DNA from: Clarkia xantiana subsp. parviflora
Lineage: Eukaryota > Streptophyta > Magnoliopsida > Myrtales > Onagraceae
Length of the DNA stretch: 64,000 nt
Direction: 5' to 3'
Assembly: GCA_036873135.1 (NCBI GenBank)
Contig: JAPTYO010000010.1
Span: 16,552,772-16,616,771 of the forward strand
Made by a program: the position numbers and the translations under genes. Numbering within the stretch: the first letter of the stretch is position 1; each line of letters begins with the position of its first letter. Of this stretch, positions 44,560-56,339 are shown one piece after another. The notes beneath the pieces are model-generated. The model saw nothing but the letters and a program-made list of their open reading frames with translations. It was not told where the DNA came from and ran no database searches.

Positions 44560-47500
44560 ATGATAATGGCGAGAGAGCTGCTGGATCTTGAAAAACACTT
44601 TGCATTCTACGGAGCGTACCACAATAACCCGATCAACATATTAATCCACACCTTGTTTGTCTGGCCAATCTTCTACACACTCCTGGTTCTCCTCTACTTC
44701 ACCCCCTCCCTCTGCGGCGATATCGTCGGCTTAGCCCGCCATGGACTCTTCTTGAACTCGGGTTTCTTTGTGGCGCTGACGTATGCCGTGTTCTACGTGG
44801 CGCTTGATAGGAAAGCAGGTTCATTGGCTGCTTTGCTTTGTATGGCTTGCTGGGTTGCATCCAGCTGGTTGGCTATCAACCTTGGTTTCTCTCTAGCATG
44901 GAAGGTAATTCATCCATTATTAATTAACATGACTTGGCTAAAATGCAGTCGATTACAAATACAATCGAATTTAGAATCGACAAATCGTGAGAGCAAACTA
45001 ATCAATTTTCAGAAGAAAAAAAAAAAATTAATCAGATCTTAACCGAACAAATGATCTCAATACTTTTGTATTGCAGTCGATTTAATTTTAGTCAAACCCT
45101 ATTTAATATTTAAGGCAATTCTCCAATATCCTTTCCATTACAAGATGAAGGTACGTAAAATTGACGTTATTATGGATGATGTTGTTAAGGTATATTATAG
45201 GGCCAACCCAAGGGTAAGGCCACTAAAGGTAGGGCTTTAGGCCCCGAAAAAATGAGGCCTCTTATATATTATTATATGACTAAATTCACTTCATACATGA
45301 CAAAAAAAAGCTCATTTCAACTATGTGTCAATAAAGGTTAAATTGATTAGCTATATTGAGAATTGAAAATGAAATTCTAGGAAAAAAATGAGTTCGAAAT
45401 TTAAATTTAAAATAAAAAATTACTATAAATAGTCAATTTAAATATTTTGTGAAAAAATGTGAAAGCCCCGAATTTAATTTAGCTTTAGGCCCCAGTATAT
45501 CTTGGGCCGGCCTTGGTATATTATTTTATAATATCATAATTTTCAAATAAATTATTTGTTAGCTTGGACATTGATTTAGGCAAGATTAGGGTTTATCATC
45601 ATACTTATAAATCTTGTTGATTTTATATCTGCTCTACCCCTATAATTAATTAAATATGGTCTGGATTTATATAAGACTTATATAAATTGTAAAGTAATTA
45701 TTATTATTATTCATTAAAAAGGGATTATTGGTGCTAGATTGCTTTCTTATTATACTTTTTAAATTAAGTATTAACAAAATTGTAGCAATTTAGCGTTTCA
45801 TATGTTACTCGGATATTAGGGAATCAAATTAATCTGAAAAAATTAAGAATTGAGAAATATTTGTAACAAACACTTTATCCCTTTCAGTCTGACTCGATGT
45901 GAATGGAAATTAGTCTAGATGTGAAACAAACATAGTACGTATGTGTATTCCTCCTGAGACCACCAGCAGGAAAAAAAGAAGTTAAAAGGATTAAATGCAT
46001 AAAAAGTCTTTTGATATGATAACTCCTATTATTTACTGGCCAATTAACTTGATCTAAAAGCTTATGTGCGTTGCTGCTGAAATAGGAAATTCAACTACGT
46101 ACGGTGTTCTCTGTTATTTACAAGTAGCAAGAAGAAGTCAAATTGATCCGTTGACAACTAGGAGAACACATAATTACAGTCAAATTCAATGTCTAGAAAT
46201 TAAAATATCGGCGTTTGTTTTTTCCTCCTATGCTTCAAAAGTTTTGAGATTGTGCGAAATATAGATTTAACCGAGTCATCACACGTCTTTTCCTTTTTGT
46301 TTGGAAATTGACTCATCGAACTATAAGTCACAGTCCGGGTATCAATTTTTTTTTCATTTTTATTTATCGGTCCAAGATTAATGGGTTATGATACCATGTG
46401 ACTAGAAATATAAATTTATCATATAGTAAACTTGGAAATAACTCACCCTAATAGTTAGCTTGTAAAGTGTGATTAAATATTTACATCACATTCTTATTCC
46501 TTCTTTAACAGAGGTGCTGAATTCGAAATCCTGATCTCACTTTAATTACAGGTTAGGCAGTATATATATATATATATACTCCGGAATGATAAACTAACTG
46601 GTAGTATGCATATTGGTCACTGCATGCATTATTTGACCGAGCACTTCAACGTTATATTACAGACTTGCATTGTTTTATGAGCTAGCTTAGAGATTCTTCA
46701 CTATCACGTGGCTCGGTGTTGGTGGTACTTCACCTAATCACAAGGTGACATGTTGCAGTAATTGTCTGATATCGTGCCACATGTCAAAGTTTAATTGGTG
46801 ATAGGTATACCATATTGAAGCTATATGTTGTCTCGGTGGCGGAGAAGAATTTCTCAAGCTAACTAGCTACTATGTAGTTGATAAAATTATTGTCAAATTG
46901 AGTCATGTCTGACTGTTTAATTTATAGACAAATTTTATTTAAGCCTTTTTCTATATATGTTGTGATAGTAAGATTTGTGTAACGGCTAAAATATGATTAA
47001 GTTTATTTCTTATAATTTAACGACTTTAAATTCGATTGTATTTACATGTTTGATTAAGTTATAGGGGTTGTTATTCAGGTGGTTTTAGGCGCTCAACTGT
47101 TGTGCTGGACAGGACAGTTTCTAGGCCATGGTGTGTTTGAGGTGAGATCATCTCTCTCATCTATGCTGCTGCTAAGTGAGGACCAAATGTCTCATTTTAA
47201 AATATTTTGTTCAAATTAATTTGTTTTAGTAGTGAACTCCATCTGAAAAAATTATGGATATGCACCGTACAAAATACATGAAATAATATTATTATTACAA
47301 TCAGAATTGTTGGACTGGACCTTTGTATTTATTTATTTATTATATATGCGTGGAATATTTTAGCTAACTGATGATTAGTTGCAAATAATGATAAAAATAT
47401 TAAAAGTTAATGGGTAATTGTTCATTTCTATTTTTTTTTGGTGATGTGTGATATTAATCTTCAAATTTTTTTTTTTTTTTTTTACAATCTAACCTTTAAA

Positions 47501-48105
47501 AATTTTATTTTTGCCACCTAATTTTCTTTTAGTTCAATTTTTGCAAAATTTATGACTTCATCATATCTTATTGCAGAGACGAGCACCGGCTCTTCTGGAC
47601 AGCTTTGCTCAATCCATACTAACGGCTCCACTCTTTGTACTGCTAGAGGCAAGATTTTCATTTTACTACACAGCTTCTTCTTGCCTAGCTAGCTAGTTTT
47701 AATTATTAGATAAAGCCAATGACAAAGTTAACACTAATCACTTTAGTCTTTATACTTTAACATTCTACTTATGCGTGGGCAAAACATTTTAAAATTAATT
47801 CATTATGCGAAACTTTTTAATAAAGAAATTTAAATTCGGTGCTATAGAAATTTGAACATGCGCGCTCTGATACCATGTGAAATTTAAGACTAACCACTTG
47901 ACCAACTGTGTTAAAACTTTAAAATTACAGGTGAAAGCAGGATTTAACATTTAGGATCATGATCTGATTATCATTTGGTTGATTGCAGGTTCTACAATTA
48001 GTGTTTGGTTACGAACCTTATCCGGGTTTTCATGCACGGGTGAAGCAAGCAGTAGATGCTCAAATCAAAGTGTGGAAGGAGAAGGATCATAACAAAATTT
48101 CTTAA
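44560..48105 (+). CDS. Mpo1-like (DUF962) ER membrane protein, four exons
   Basis: Exons are 44560-44904, 47079-47141, 47577-47648 and 47989-48105, all joining in phase 0, for 198 residues. DUF962/Mpo1 proteins are ER membrane proteins; yeast Mpo1 is a dioxygenase in alpha-oxidation of 2-hydroxy fatty acids from phytosphingosine. Family marks include LEKHFAFYGAYHNNPIN (with the conserved His, HxxxxN region), HTLFVWP, then hydrophobic segments, QLLCWTGQFLGHGVFE and the C-terminal VFGYEPYPGF. Length and exon pattern fit plant members. The first ATG (44560) is in a weak context; the second, 44566, has A at -3 and G at +4 and may be used. Introns 1 and 2 are GT-AG. Intron 3 begins GCAAG after GAG, a GC-AG intron. 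An AATAAA at 48109-48114 is close behind the stop. Confidence 0.93.
45199..45516. mobile_element. hAT-like MITE in intron 1 of the Mpo1-like gene
   Basis: It starts AGGGCCAACCCAAG and ends GGGCCGGCCTTGG. TATATTAT (45191-45198 and 45517-45524) is an 8-bp TSD. Inner copies of TTTAGGCCCC lie at both ends. No coding is present. Confidence 0.8.
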
Positions 48106-48309
48106 AAAAATAAAATATTGATTTCATAATATATATATATATATGCTAATGAATTGTAATATTTCATAAGCACGGCTTCTTCTTGCCTACCCACAGGCTA
48201 TGTAATTAAAATCACATAAATAATATATAAATATATTTATATAAAATTCAATTAAAAATAGTTATTCAAAATGCAATAATTTTTAAATAGCTAAAACAAA
48301 CTCTTTAAA

Positions 48310-50035
48310 AATATTATATTAAATAAACTCTTTATAATAAGTGTATTCCTATACATTTGTGGAGGCGGATGAATATGAAAATGTGAAGAAATAATCAAGC
48401 CTGTAAGAAATATGTATAAGAGGATCGAAAGTAGAATTCAAGTGGAAAAGTGGATTCATGAGTCGTTTTAGCAAATGTCACAGAATTCACCTTGAATTAT
48501 CTATCTATTAGAAAATAAAGTAAGAGCAACTTTGTAAAAAACAAAAAAAAAAACCTATTGCTACTCTTATATTTTACTCATTTCACTGCTAGGAATACTG
48601 GTAATTAATAATCATCCACTTATTTTTTGACATAACATGGTTGCTCTACATTTAAATAACCATTTGCACGGGTTAAACAATAAATTATAATGTGTAAAGT
48701 GTTGATTATGAATATTTTTCAATTGTCAATAAATAATCATTTGCACGGGTTAAAAATATTATATTAAATAAACTCTTTATAATAAGTGTATTCTCATAAA
48801 ATATTTGGAGGCGGATGAATATGAAAATGTAAATAAATAATTAAGTCTGTAAGAAATCTACATAAGAGGATTGAAAGAAGAATTTAAGTGGAAAAGTAAG
48901 TTCCTGAGTCGGTTTAGCAAATGTCAGAGCATTCACCTTGAATATCTATCTATTAGAAAAAAAATAAGAGCAACTTTGGAAAAAAATAATAATTACTATA
49001 TACTCTTATTTTTGACTCATTTTCACTATCAGGAATACTGATAATTAATAATCATCCACTTATCTTTTGACATAACATGGTTGTTCTACATTTAAATAAC
49101 CATTTGCACGGGTTAAACAGTAAATTATAATGTGTAAAATGTTGATTATGAATACTTTTTCAATTCTAAATAAATAATCATTTTCACGGGTTAAAAATAT
49201 TATATTAAATAAATTCTTTATAATAAGTGTATTCTCATACATTTGGAGGCGGATGAATATGAAAATGTGAATAAATAATCAAGTTTGTAAGAAATCTACA
49301 TAAGAGGATCGAAAGTAGAATTCAAGTGGAAAAGTGTATTCATGAGTCGGTTTGGAAAATGTCACAGCATTCACCTTGTATCTATCTATTAGAAAATAAA
49401 GTAAGAGCAACTTTGAAGAGAAAAAAATTTATTGTTACTCTTATTTTTTACTCATTTTCACTGCCAGGAATACTGGTAATTAATAATCATACACTTATCT
49501 TTTGGCATAACATGGTTGCTCTACATTTAAATAACCATTTGCACGTGTTAAACAGTAAATTATAATGTGGAAAGTGTTGATTATGAATACTTTTTCAATT
49601 CTCAATAAATAATCATTTTCACGGGTTAAAAATATTATATTAAATAAACTCTTTATAATAAGTGTATTCTCATACATTTGGAGACGGATGAATATGAAAA
49701 TGTGAATACATAATCAAGTCTGTAAGAAATCTGCATAATAGGATCGAAAGTAGAATTCAAGTGGAAAAGTGGATTCATGAGTCGGTTTAGCAAATGTCAC
49801 AGCATTTACCTTGAATTATCTATCTATTAGAAAATAAAGTAAGAGCAACTTTGAAAAAAAAATTATTGCTACTCTTATTTTTGACTCATTTCACTACTAG
49901 GAATACTGGTAATTAATAATCCTCCACTTATCTTTTGATATAACATTGTTGCTCTACATTTAAACAATTATTTGCACGGGTTAAATAGTAAATTATAATG
50001 TGTAAAGTGCTGATTATGAATATTTTTCAATTCTC
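48310..50035. repeat. Tandem array, four units of ~430-445 bp
   Basis: Units begin near 48310, 48748, 49196 and 49628 with ATATTATATTAAATAAAYTC. They contain GGAGGCGGATGAATATGAA, AGAGCAACTTTG, GGAATACTGGTAATTAATA and CATTTGCACGGGTTAAA. They are about 90% alike. The recurring minus-strand open frames of 60 codons are repeat artefacts. The array starts about 200 bases after the Mpo1-like gene. Confidence 0.9.
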
Positions 50036-50195
50036 AAGTTTCAACAAAAATTGAATAACGATCTCCAACTAATGAATGAAACGCCGAATATTCTAATTTT
50101 TTTTTAAAATCCTCTTAAATTGGAGTTTCCCCCCACAAAATTTGGATTTAACATAAAGAGAAATGATTATATTTTAGAATACAAATTTAATATAA

Positions 50196-51454
50196 TCTAT
50201 TCCTCTATATAAAAGTCAAGGTTAGTTTGAGCTGACTCCAACCAAATTAATTACACATTTTGCCCTTTGTATTTCTAACCCCGGACAATTCCATTACTTT
50301 CTCGTTGGGTTTCCATTCAAAATCCAAACGCAACTGTTGATCATTACCAAACAGCACAAGCACAACTACCTCCATTTCAAACAACACGTCCCTTCATAGA
50401 GGCACTTGCATAATACCTCCTCCTACATAATCGGCAGTCTTATAATTCCCAAATGCCCAAATCCATCAACTACCCACGCTATTTTTTCCAATTTCCACCA
50501 TCTGAAGGTTTTCTTAATTTATAGTCAGTCTTGTAGGAGTAGGAATGCCCAAGGGAAAAAAAAAAAAAAAAAAAACCTTACCGTGTGCAACCTTGGTCAG
50601 TGTTATCTTCAACTCTAAAAAAATTGACAAGCATATATACAATACGAGTTCATCTTAACCATCGATAGGGTGCCGCCTATTGCAAATGTTAGCCTTTATT
50701 TTTAACGTATTCTTGTGAAGGCTTAGCCGGTTTTATTGTGGTTGTTTATGATTTTTCGCTCTGTCCCAACTCTTATTTCATAGCCGATGCTCCGTGTTAA
50801 AGCCCAGACTAAATATTTCATAATTTTGCACATATAAAGTTAATTTATCTATTAATACGGTCCCTCCGTTGTCCGCCATCTCCTCGTGAACTTTTTTTTT
50901 TTGGCCAACTCATGAACTTTTACACTTTCTGATTTTTATGCCAAGTTATTGTCCATAACAATAGCAGTTGTTAAATGAGTTAGATTAAGAATTTTGTTAA
51001 TGATCAAACTTAGACATGAAGAAGATGATATAAGTGCCTAATCTTCTCGCATTCATGATAATTTCTAATAGTAGTGTCAATACAAATTCATAGTATGTGG
51101 CGTGATAGTTGACAATATATGTGTTTTTCTTTTGTTAAAACTGGAACTTATCTTAGTATGTTTGGTTCGCGATCTTCGGCCAGGTTCTCATGATTGTATG
51201 AAAAGCAAGCATGAGATCAAAGATTTCTCATGGTGTGTATGCTTATTCTTAACCACATGAAGTCATATTTTAAACAACTTGAGCTGAGCTCTATGCGAGA
51301 AGGCTTTAAATTGCTTTATATCATGCTTCAAGTTGATCTTCATGCTGATATCTTTTATTATACAATTCTTCGTTCTAACTTAACTAAATACTATTAAATT
51401 TGTAGAAGATAATAAGTTAATAACACGTGCAACGCACGTGTCTAATTTCTCTAG
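50196..51454 (+). mobile_element. Non-autonomous Helitron
   Basis: It starts TCTATTCCTCTATATAAAAG after an A and ends ...CTAG before a T, the expected A-T insertion. The 3' hairpin ACACGTGC-AAC-GCACGTGT (51424-51442) lies 8 bases before CTAG. The hairpin loop matches the Helitron ends at 9099 and 63606. It has no Rep/helicase; a poly-A run sits at 50558-50577. Confidence 0.65.
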
Positions 51455-52062
51455 TAATATATAAATAATTAAATTATTTTATATATTGTACATTAATCAA
51501 AGACTATACACATACTCCTAACAATAAATTATTTTTAACATAATAAACTCATTGATTTAAAATTACCATCTTCACATCAACATTCATATAAACATATTAC
51601 CATCAGCATTCGCACGTCAGGAAAACAACACAATAAGAATTTGGTTGATTTTAGATTCTCCAAATTTGATTAAAGTGTATTCGGATAAGAAGAATGTGTG
51701 AAGCAAATGAATGCATAAATCAAAGAATTGCTGAAGAAGAAACATATATGAGAACATTTCTTAAATAATATTGAAGCCCTCTCCAACACAGAGTCCCCAA
51801 TAAAAATCGATCTCGGTTCGTCTTTTAAAATACAATTCGTTTTACCGGTTGGTTTTCGGTATGTATCATCTTCCTAACTAACACATCTTTTGCTGCTATC
51901 TTCCCAATTAATCCATCAGACAGAGGTTCCGGAAATTATACAAGTTCCTTCCATTTGTGATGAGCTCCGAAAATACCCCAAAAGTTAACAGAAATTACAT
52001 CCACGGCTATTGTCTCACAGTCGAATTGTCGTAGGCGCTCTTATGGTCCGAATTCCTATCTT
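51455..52062. other. Downstream flank of the PPR gene
   Basis: No further gene is seen. It probably includes the PPR gene's 3' UTR and AT-rich DNA. Confidence 0.5.
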
Positions 52063-53430
52063 TCAACATGGCATGGATGAAACCGAGGTATGACCCGGTT
52101 TCGGCTTCTCAACTTGTTGGTCCCTCATGGATCTCCGAACATCAACCACTCCATCCCACTTGCCTGCACTTGCATACATATTCGACAGCAATACATAGTC
52201 GCTGCTATGATCCGATTCCAATCCCGAAACCCTCTGCACCACCTTCTCCCCAAGCTCCACATTTCCATACACTTTACATGCACCTAACAGTGTCCTCCAA
52301 ACAATAGCATTGCACTCATCAAATGGTACATTTTGAACCAAATCATAAGCTTCTTCCAAAAGTCCTGCTTTTCCCAACATATCCACCATGCACCCGTAAT
52401 GCGTCACATTCGGTTTGATGCCATATTCTTCCCTCATTAGTAGGAAGTACTTTTTTCCTTCCTCGACCAACCCGCAATGGCTGCACGCGTAAAGCGCGCC
52501 CAAGAACGTGACATGATCAGGTTTCTGGGTTTTTTCAGTCAGTATTGCAGAAAACAACCTCAGTGCCTCGTCGCCATGACCGTTTGTGGCAAGTCCTAGG
52601 ATTATAGTGTTCCAAGACACTACATTTCGTGTCTTCATCCCGTCAAAGGTTTCAACTGCTTCGTTCACCGACCCACACTTAGCATACATATCGATCAATG
52701 CGTTGCTTACATTGGTACGGTTGATGAGGTTAGTGTTTCGGATCGAATCATGGAGGGACCTCCCGAAACCCAAAGCGCCCAGTTTAGAGCATGCTGAGAG
52801 GGCCACAACCAATGTGACTTCGTCGGGGTTTATCTTTTCCTGCAGAGCGCGTTCGTAGAGTTCAAGCACTTGCCTATACTCTCCACACCTGAGATGGCAA
52901 TTGAGGATAGTGTTCCAAGCAACTGAACCCGGTTCAGGCATTTCATCGAACAGCTTCCATGCATTCTCAATTTCTCGAGACATTCCGTACATATGAATCA
53001 GGTTGTTCATCGTAAACACGTTGGAATTGAACCCATATTTAAGAACGCTGCAGTGCAGCTGTCTTCCCCAAATCATTTCTCCCAAGTTTCCACAAGCTTT
53101 GATCAGGAAGGAGAATGTGAAATTGTCGGGCGAAATTCCCACCTGCAGCTGCATCGATTTCAAGTACTGAAAAGCGGTTTTTACATCGAGAGACTCGCAG
53201 AAACCCCTGATCATGGAATTCCAGATAAAGCCGTCTGGGTTCTTGATGTCGCGGAAAAGAGAGACGGCGTAGTCCATGTCGCCGTGCCGGGAAGCTGCGC
53301 AAAATGCTATGATTTTGCCGGGAAGGAAGAGGGTTTTACCGCCGCCGGTCTTGAGGACACGGGCATGGATTTGTTTCACATCATTCATCGTGATACATTG
53401 CTTTAAGAGGGACGTAATGCTGGGTTTCAT
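52063..53430 (-). CDS. Pentatricopeptide repeat protein, PLS class, E subgroup
   Basis: Intronless, 455 residues, starting at the ATG whose first base is 53430 (MKPSITSLLKQC). Longer readings use TTG. PPR proteins of this class bind single-stranded RNA in mitochondria or chloroplasts and usually guide C-to-U editing. Repeats are visible as HARVLKTG (~22-30), DGFIWNSMIRGF (~66-77), DNFTFSFLIKACG, NVFTMNNLIHMYG (~137-149), GSVAWNTIL, DEVTLVVALSACS, NVSNALIDMYAKCG (~240-253), NVVSWNTIILGLATNGHGDEA and DHVTFLGALYACSHCGLVEEG. An E motif follows (~377-447: IVWRTLLGACKVYGNVELGE and SSDYVLLSNMYASAGKW). It ends shortly after KPKPGHTSV, without a DYW deaminase domain, so it would need a DYW partner for editing. 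No clear target peptide is seen. Confidence 0.95.
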   Translation of the reverse strand: MKPSITSLLKQCITMNDVKQIHARVLKTGGGKTLFLPGKIIAFCAASRHGDMDYAVSLFRDIKNPDGFIWNSMIRGFCESLDVKTAFQYLKSMQLQVGISPDNFTFSFLIKACGNLGEMIWGRQLHCSVLKYGFNSNVFTMNNLIHMYGMSREIENAWKLFDEMPEPGSVAWNTILNCHLRCGEYRQVLELYERALQEKINPDEVTLVVALSACSKLGALGFGRSLHDSIRNTNLINRTNVSNALIDMYAKCGSVNEAVETFDGMKTRNVVSWNTIILGLATNGHGDEALRLFSAILTEKTQKPDHVTFLGALYACSHCGLVEEGKKYFLLMREEYGIKPNVTHYGCMVDMLGKAGLLEEAYDLVQNVPFDECNAIVWRTLLGACKVYGNVELGEKVVQRVSGLESDHSSDYVLLSNMYASAGKWDGVVDVRRSMRDQQVEKPKPGHTSVSSMPC

Positions 53431-53449
53431 TTCGACCAACAAAGGGCTA

Positions 53450-54307
53450 CCGAATTAAGGAGGGAAATTTGTATTTGTATTCACTTCACACCAGAAAAGA
53501 AATGCATAGCTTGGCAATTATTTTAGAAGAAAAAATTACTCCAATACAGTCTTCTACTTCTCAACGTGAAATTCGGATTTTATAAACGAATTAGAATTAC
53601 TTAAAGGATGGCATAACTTCTTTGCAAACTCAATCATCCAGTTTCGTTGTTGCTAACATTGCAGCACCCCAACCTCCCATTTTTTCCTTAATGATTCACC
53701 TATGATTGTCATTTAATCCAATTGTCAGAAATATTCATAATTTGGCCCAAAAAATTATTCATAACAGAACCATCAACATCATTATACAAAGCTACCACTA
53801 CAAAAATATACATTTGTCTTATTTACCGTGTTAGTGTATTATCTAACAGAGTTTAATTGTATATCGAATATCTTCACTTAAAACATCGAATTTTTGGGTT
53901 TTTTTTCTAACAGTGGTATCTGAGCCGATGGTTCGAATCACAGGAGCGACATTAAAAAAAAACAAAAGGTGAAAAAATGAGAGGAGGGAATAAAAGTCTA
54001 AGCACCCACTCCCCACACCATAAATAAAAAGACTGGTTGCAAATATCAGTGAAAATATCGAAAAATCGAAAACCTTCACTAACAATTTCGAACTTATAAG
54101 CTGATTGGTTACGTCGTACGTCTTATTCTCAACATCTAGTAGATCCGCACATTAATCAATTCATATTTTAATCCTTATAGAAAAGGAAAAAAACAATGGA
54201 CATCCTTTTAATATTAAAACACAACGAGAAGATTAATGAATGAGCAGAAAAAAAAAAGTTTACTAATATAAATAACGTAATTAATTCGTCATATATTATT
54301 AAAAATT
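53450..54307. other. Upstream flank of the PPR gene
   Basis: It holds the promoter of the PPR gene, with no clear TATA box. A GTGGTATCTGAGCC word at about 53920 resembles an LTR PBS, but no paired LTR is present. Confidence 0.45.
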
Positions 54308-54565
54308 TGTTAGGATCGATTCTCTCGATACCCACAAACGATTAAGAAAAGAAAATATAGAAGACAAGATTTAACGTGATTCAGTCAATTCTACCTACGT
54401 CCACAAGCAAAGACGGCTGGTGATTTATTGATTGTCTATAGGGTTACACTTTACAGAGAATACAACGATATAAATAGCTGAAGAGAATAAACTCATAAAC
54501 CCTAATAACTCGGGTCGGCTCAAACAATTTGGCTCAATTGTTGAATTAGGATCCATAACTCAACA
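54308..54565 (-). repeat. 3' LTR of copia family C
   Basis: 258 bp, TGTTAGGAT...CTCAACA. Followed on the plus strand by TTCTCCCACTTGAA (54567-54580), a PPT when read on the minus strand. Confidence 0.75.
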
Positions 54566-54664
54566 ATTCTCCCACTTGAATACTGATTTAATCTTCCAAG
54601 TAGCTTCATTCTCCCAAAAATAATTTCCGTTCAACTTCTACATCTTCACAAGCCGCACTTCTTC

Positions 54665-54794
54665 TAAAACAACTACAGAAGACTAACCAGGATTTTGCAC
54701 AATCTAGGTTTCCCAACATCAACATATTTTGTCAATATGTTTGCTGGATTCTTCGCACCCACTATCTTCTCCAAACACATATCGCCATCTAATA
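54665..54794 (-). pseudogene. Copia family C RNase H C-terminus
   Basis: Minus strand reads KIVGAKNPANILTKYVDVGK. This matches the end of copia polyproteins (NPADMLTK), just upstream of the PPT and 3' LTR. It is cut at 54794 by copia B. Confidence 0.75.
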
Positions 54795-55419
54795 TGCTAA
54801 TCCGAAATCATACGTAAAATCAACACAAAACGAATACATATTTTTATACTGAGGCCCGTGCAGATCACGGTATCCTTAAGGCAACCCCACCTCACCCTCG
54901 GGTTATGCAAAGAGGTTTAAACATGGGGCGATCACCTCCCAGGATTCAACAGTGTCATCGAATCGTGTTATGCACGCAACACGCTCGACCGAACCGAACT
55001 CAATACCTGAACCCAAACAAAGGACAGGAAAGCCGACGACAACGGCAAGAGATAAAATAACTAGAAAGGTCTAATGCGACATAAGTCGAAATTAACCTAG
55101 GAAGAACTCTGTCATTCGTCAAAACGAAGAACGGAGAATGAGAAAATATAAATTGGATCCCAAGATTATGGGTTCCGACAAATTGAATACTCAACCAAGA
55201 AGGAAGAGATTCCATTTCTCATGGTGCTAAAAATGAGAAGGGGAGAGTCTTTTATATAGGAGAAGAGTTGAAGTATTCGATGTGGTACAACATTCTTTCA
55301 CAAATTTCATTCACTACAAAAATAAAATTGGGTTGAGTAAAAATTGGGCTTAAGTAAAAAAGAGAATAATTTAGCCCAAATAAAATTAGAGTAGCCCATT
55401 TTCTAACAACTTTCTAACA
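54795..55419 (-). repeat. 3' LTR of copia B
   Basis: About 625 bp, clearly homologous over its whole length to 60694-61339, with scattered substitutions and small indels. Contains a TATA-like TTATATAGGAG near 55251. Confidence 0.85.
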
Positions 55420-56330
55420 ATCCCCCACATGAATGGAACTTGAAAATTAAGACGCGAAATTTTGAGTTCAACGGTCAATACCTGCAAAGGATAGGTAGGG
55501 GTAACCCCTTTGAACCTATCCCTTGTGAGATCATGCATTCTCTACTGACTGGACGGTAGACGCGATGTCCTTGAACCGACTGTCGTTGGTGTAGATGACG
55601 ACATAACCCACACAGGTACCTTCCTAGTATAGTTCGGTTCACGCACTGTGATCCCTAGGCCCTGGATCACTCGCCTGGTTCTGCAAGCGTTTCTAAGAAT
55701 TGCATCATAAGAATGGACTCGGGGTTTGACCCCCACAGTGACCACACTCACTCTTGTGATTAGGTTGTCCCTTTGAACCAAGTTCTTGGGATCTCGAGTC
55801 ATCATAGTTGGGTTTTCCTTCTCAAGAGCGTTTCCTACACGGGCTTTAGCCCCCATTCCTTTCGATGCTTGGCCAAATAACTCTCTATTTAACCATTTCG
55901 GGTAGCGGATCCGCTATTTATATGCCAACTTTACTACATCAAGCACAATAAATATATGAGAGAAACTGTCTAATGGAATTATAGTGTCTATGACGTATAC
56001 GTCTAAACATTCCATTATACAAGTTTACTGTGTTATACATATTGATTATCACAACGTTGCATCAATGTTTTCAAAACATCACAGTCCTTAGGCTATTATT
56101 TCATGCAGGAATAATTTTTTTCAATCTAACAACTAAATTAAGGTTGATCATACTGTGGACAACAGCTTCGCAGAGTGTCCCATTTTCCCAACCTTTAACA
56201 AAGGTTTTCAGGCCAAATAGGGGGTGCACCACTTATTTCCGCTTTAACCTTGTCTTCTAAACAAAATCTTCAACCTTTCATTAGATTGGATTTTATTTGG
56301 ATTAAACCAAAACAAACTCATCAATCATTT
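55420..56330 (-). other. 3' noncoding region of copia B
   Basis: No long open frame. Like copia A, this element has a long noncoding stretch between pol and the PPT. It contains the direct repeat GGATAGGTAGGGGTAACCCC / GGGGTTTGAC-type words. Confidence 0.5.
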
Positions 56331-56339
56331 CATTAAAAT

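Noticed and set aside
44554..45042. Reading the Mpo1-like exon 1 through to 45042 as a single-exon gene
   Set aside because: Homology stops at the GT donor at 44905 and resumes in phase in three later exons; the read-through tail is intron.
47870..47900. CTCTGATACCATGT, a reversed PBS-like word in the Mpo1-like gene's third intron
   Set aside because: No LTR next to it; the word is common in plant genomes as a relic.
48310..50035. Repeated 60-codon minus-strand open frames (MYENTLIIK...)
   Set aside because: They recur once per tandem unit and have no family resemblance; a by-product of the repeat.
48310..50035. CRISPR-like array
   Set aside because: Units are ~440 bp with no short repeat/spacer pattern, and the DNA is eukaryotic.
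52068..53458. Plus-strand ORFs opposite the PPR gene
   Set aside because: Shadows of the minus-strand PPR coding frame.
53915..53965. GTGGTATCTGAGCC followed by GGTTCGAATCAC, resembling a PBS or a SINE B box
   Set aside because: No paired LTR, no second box at proper distance, single occurrence.
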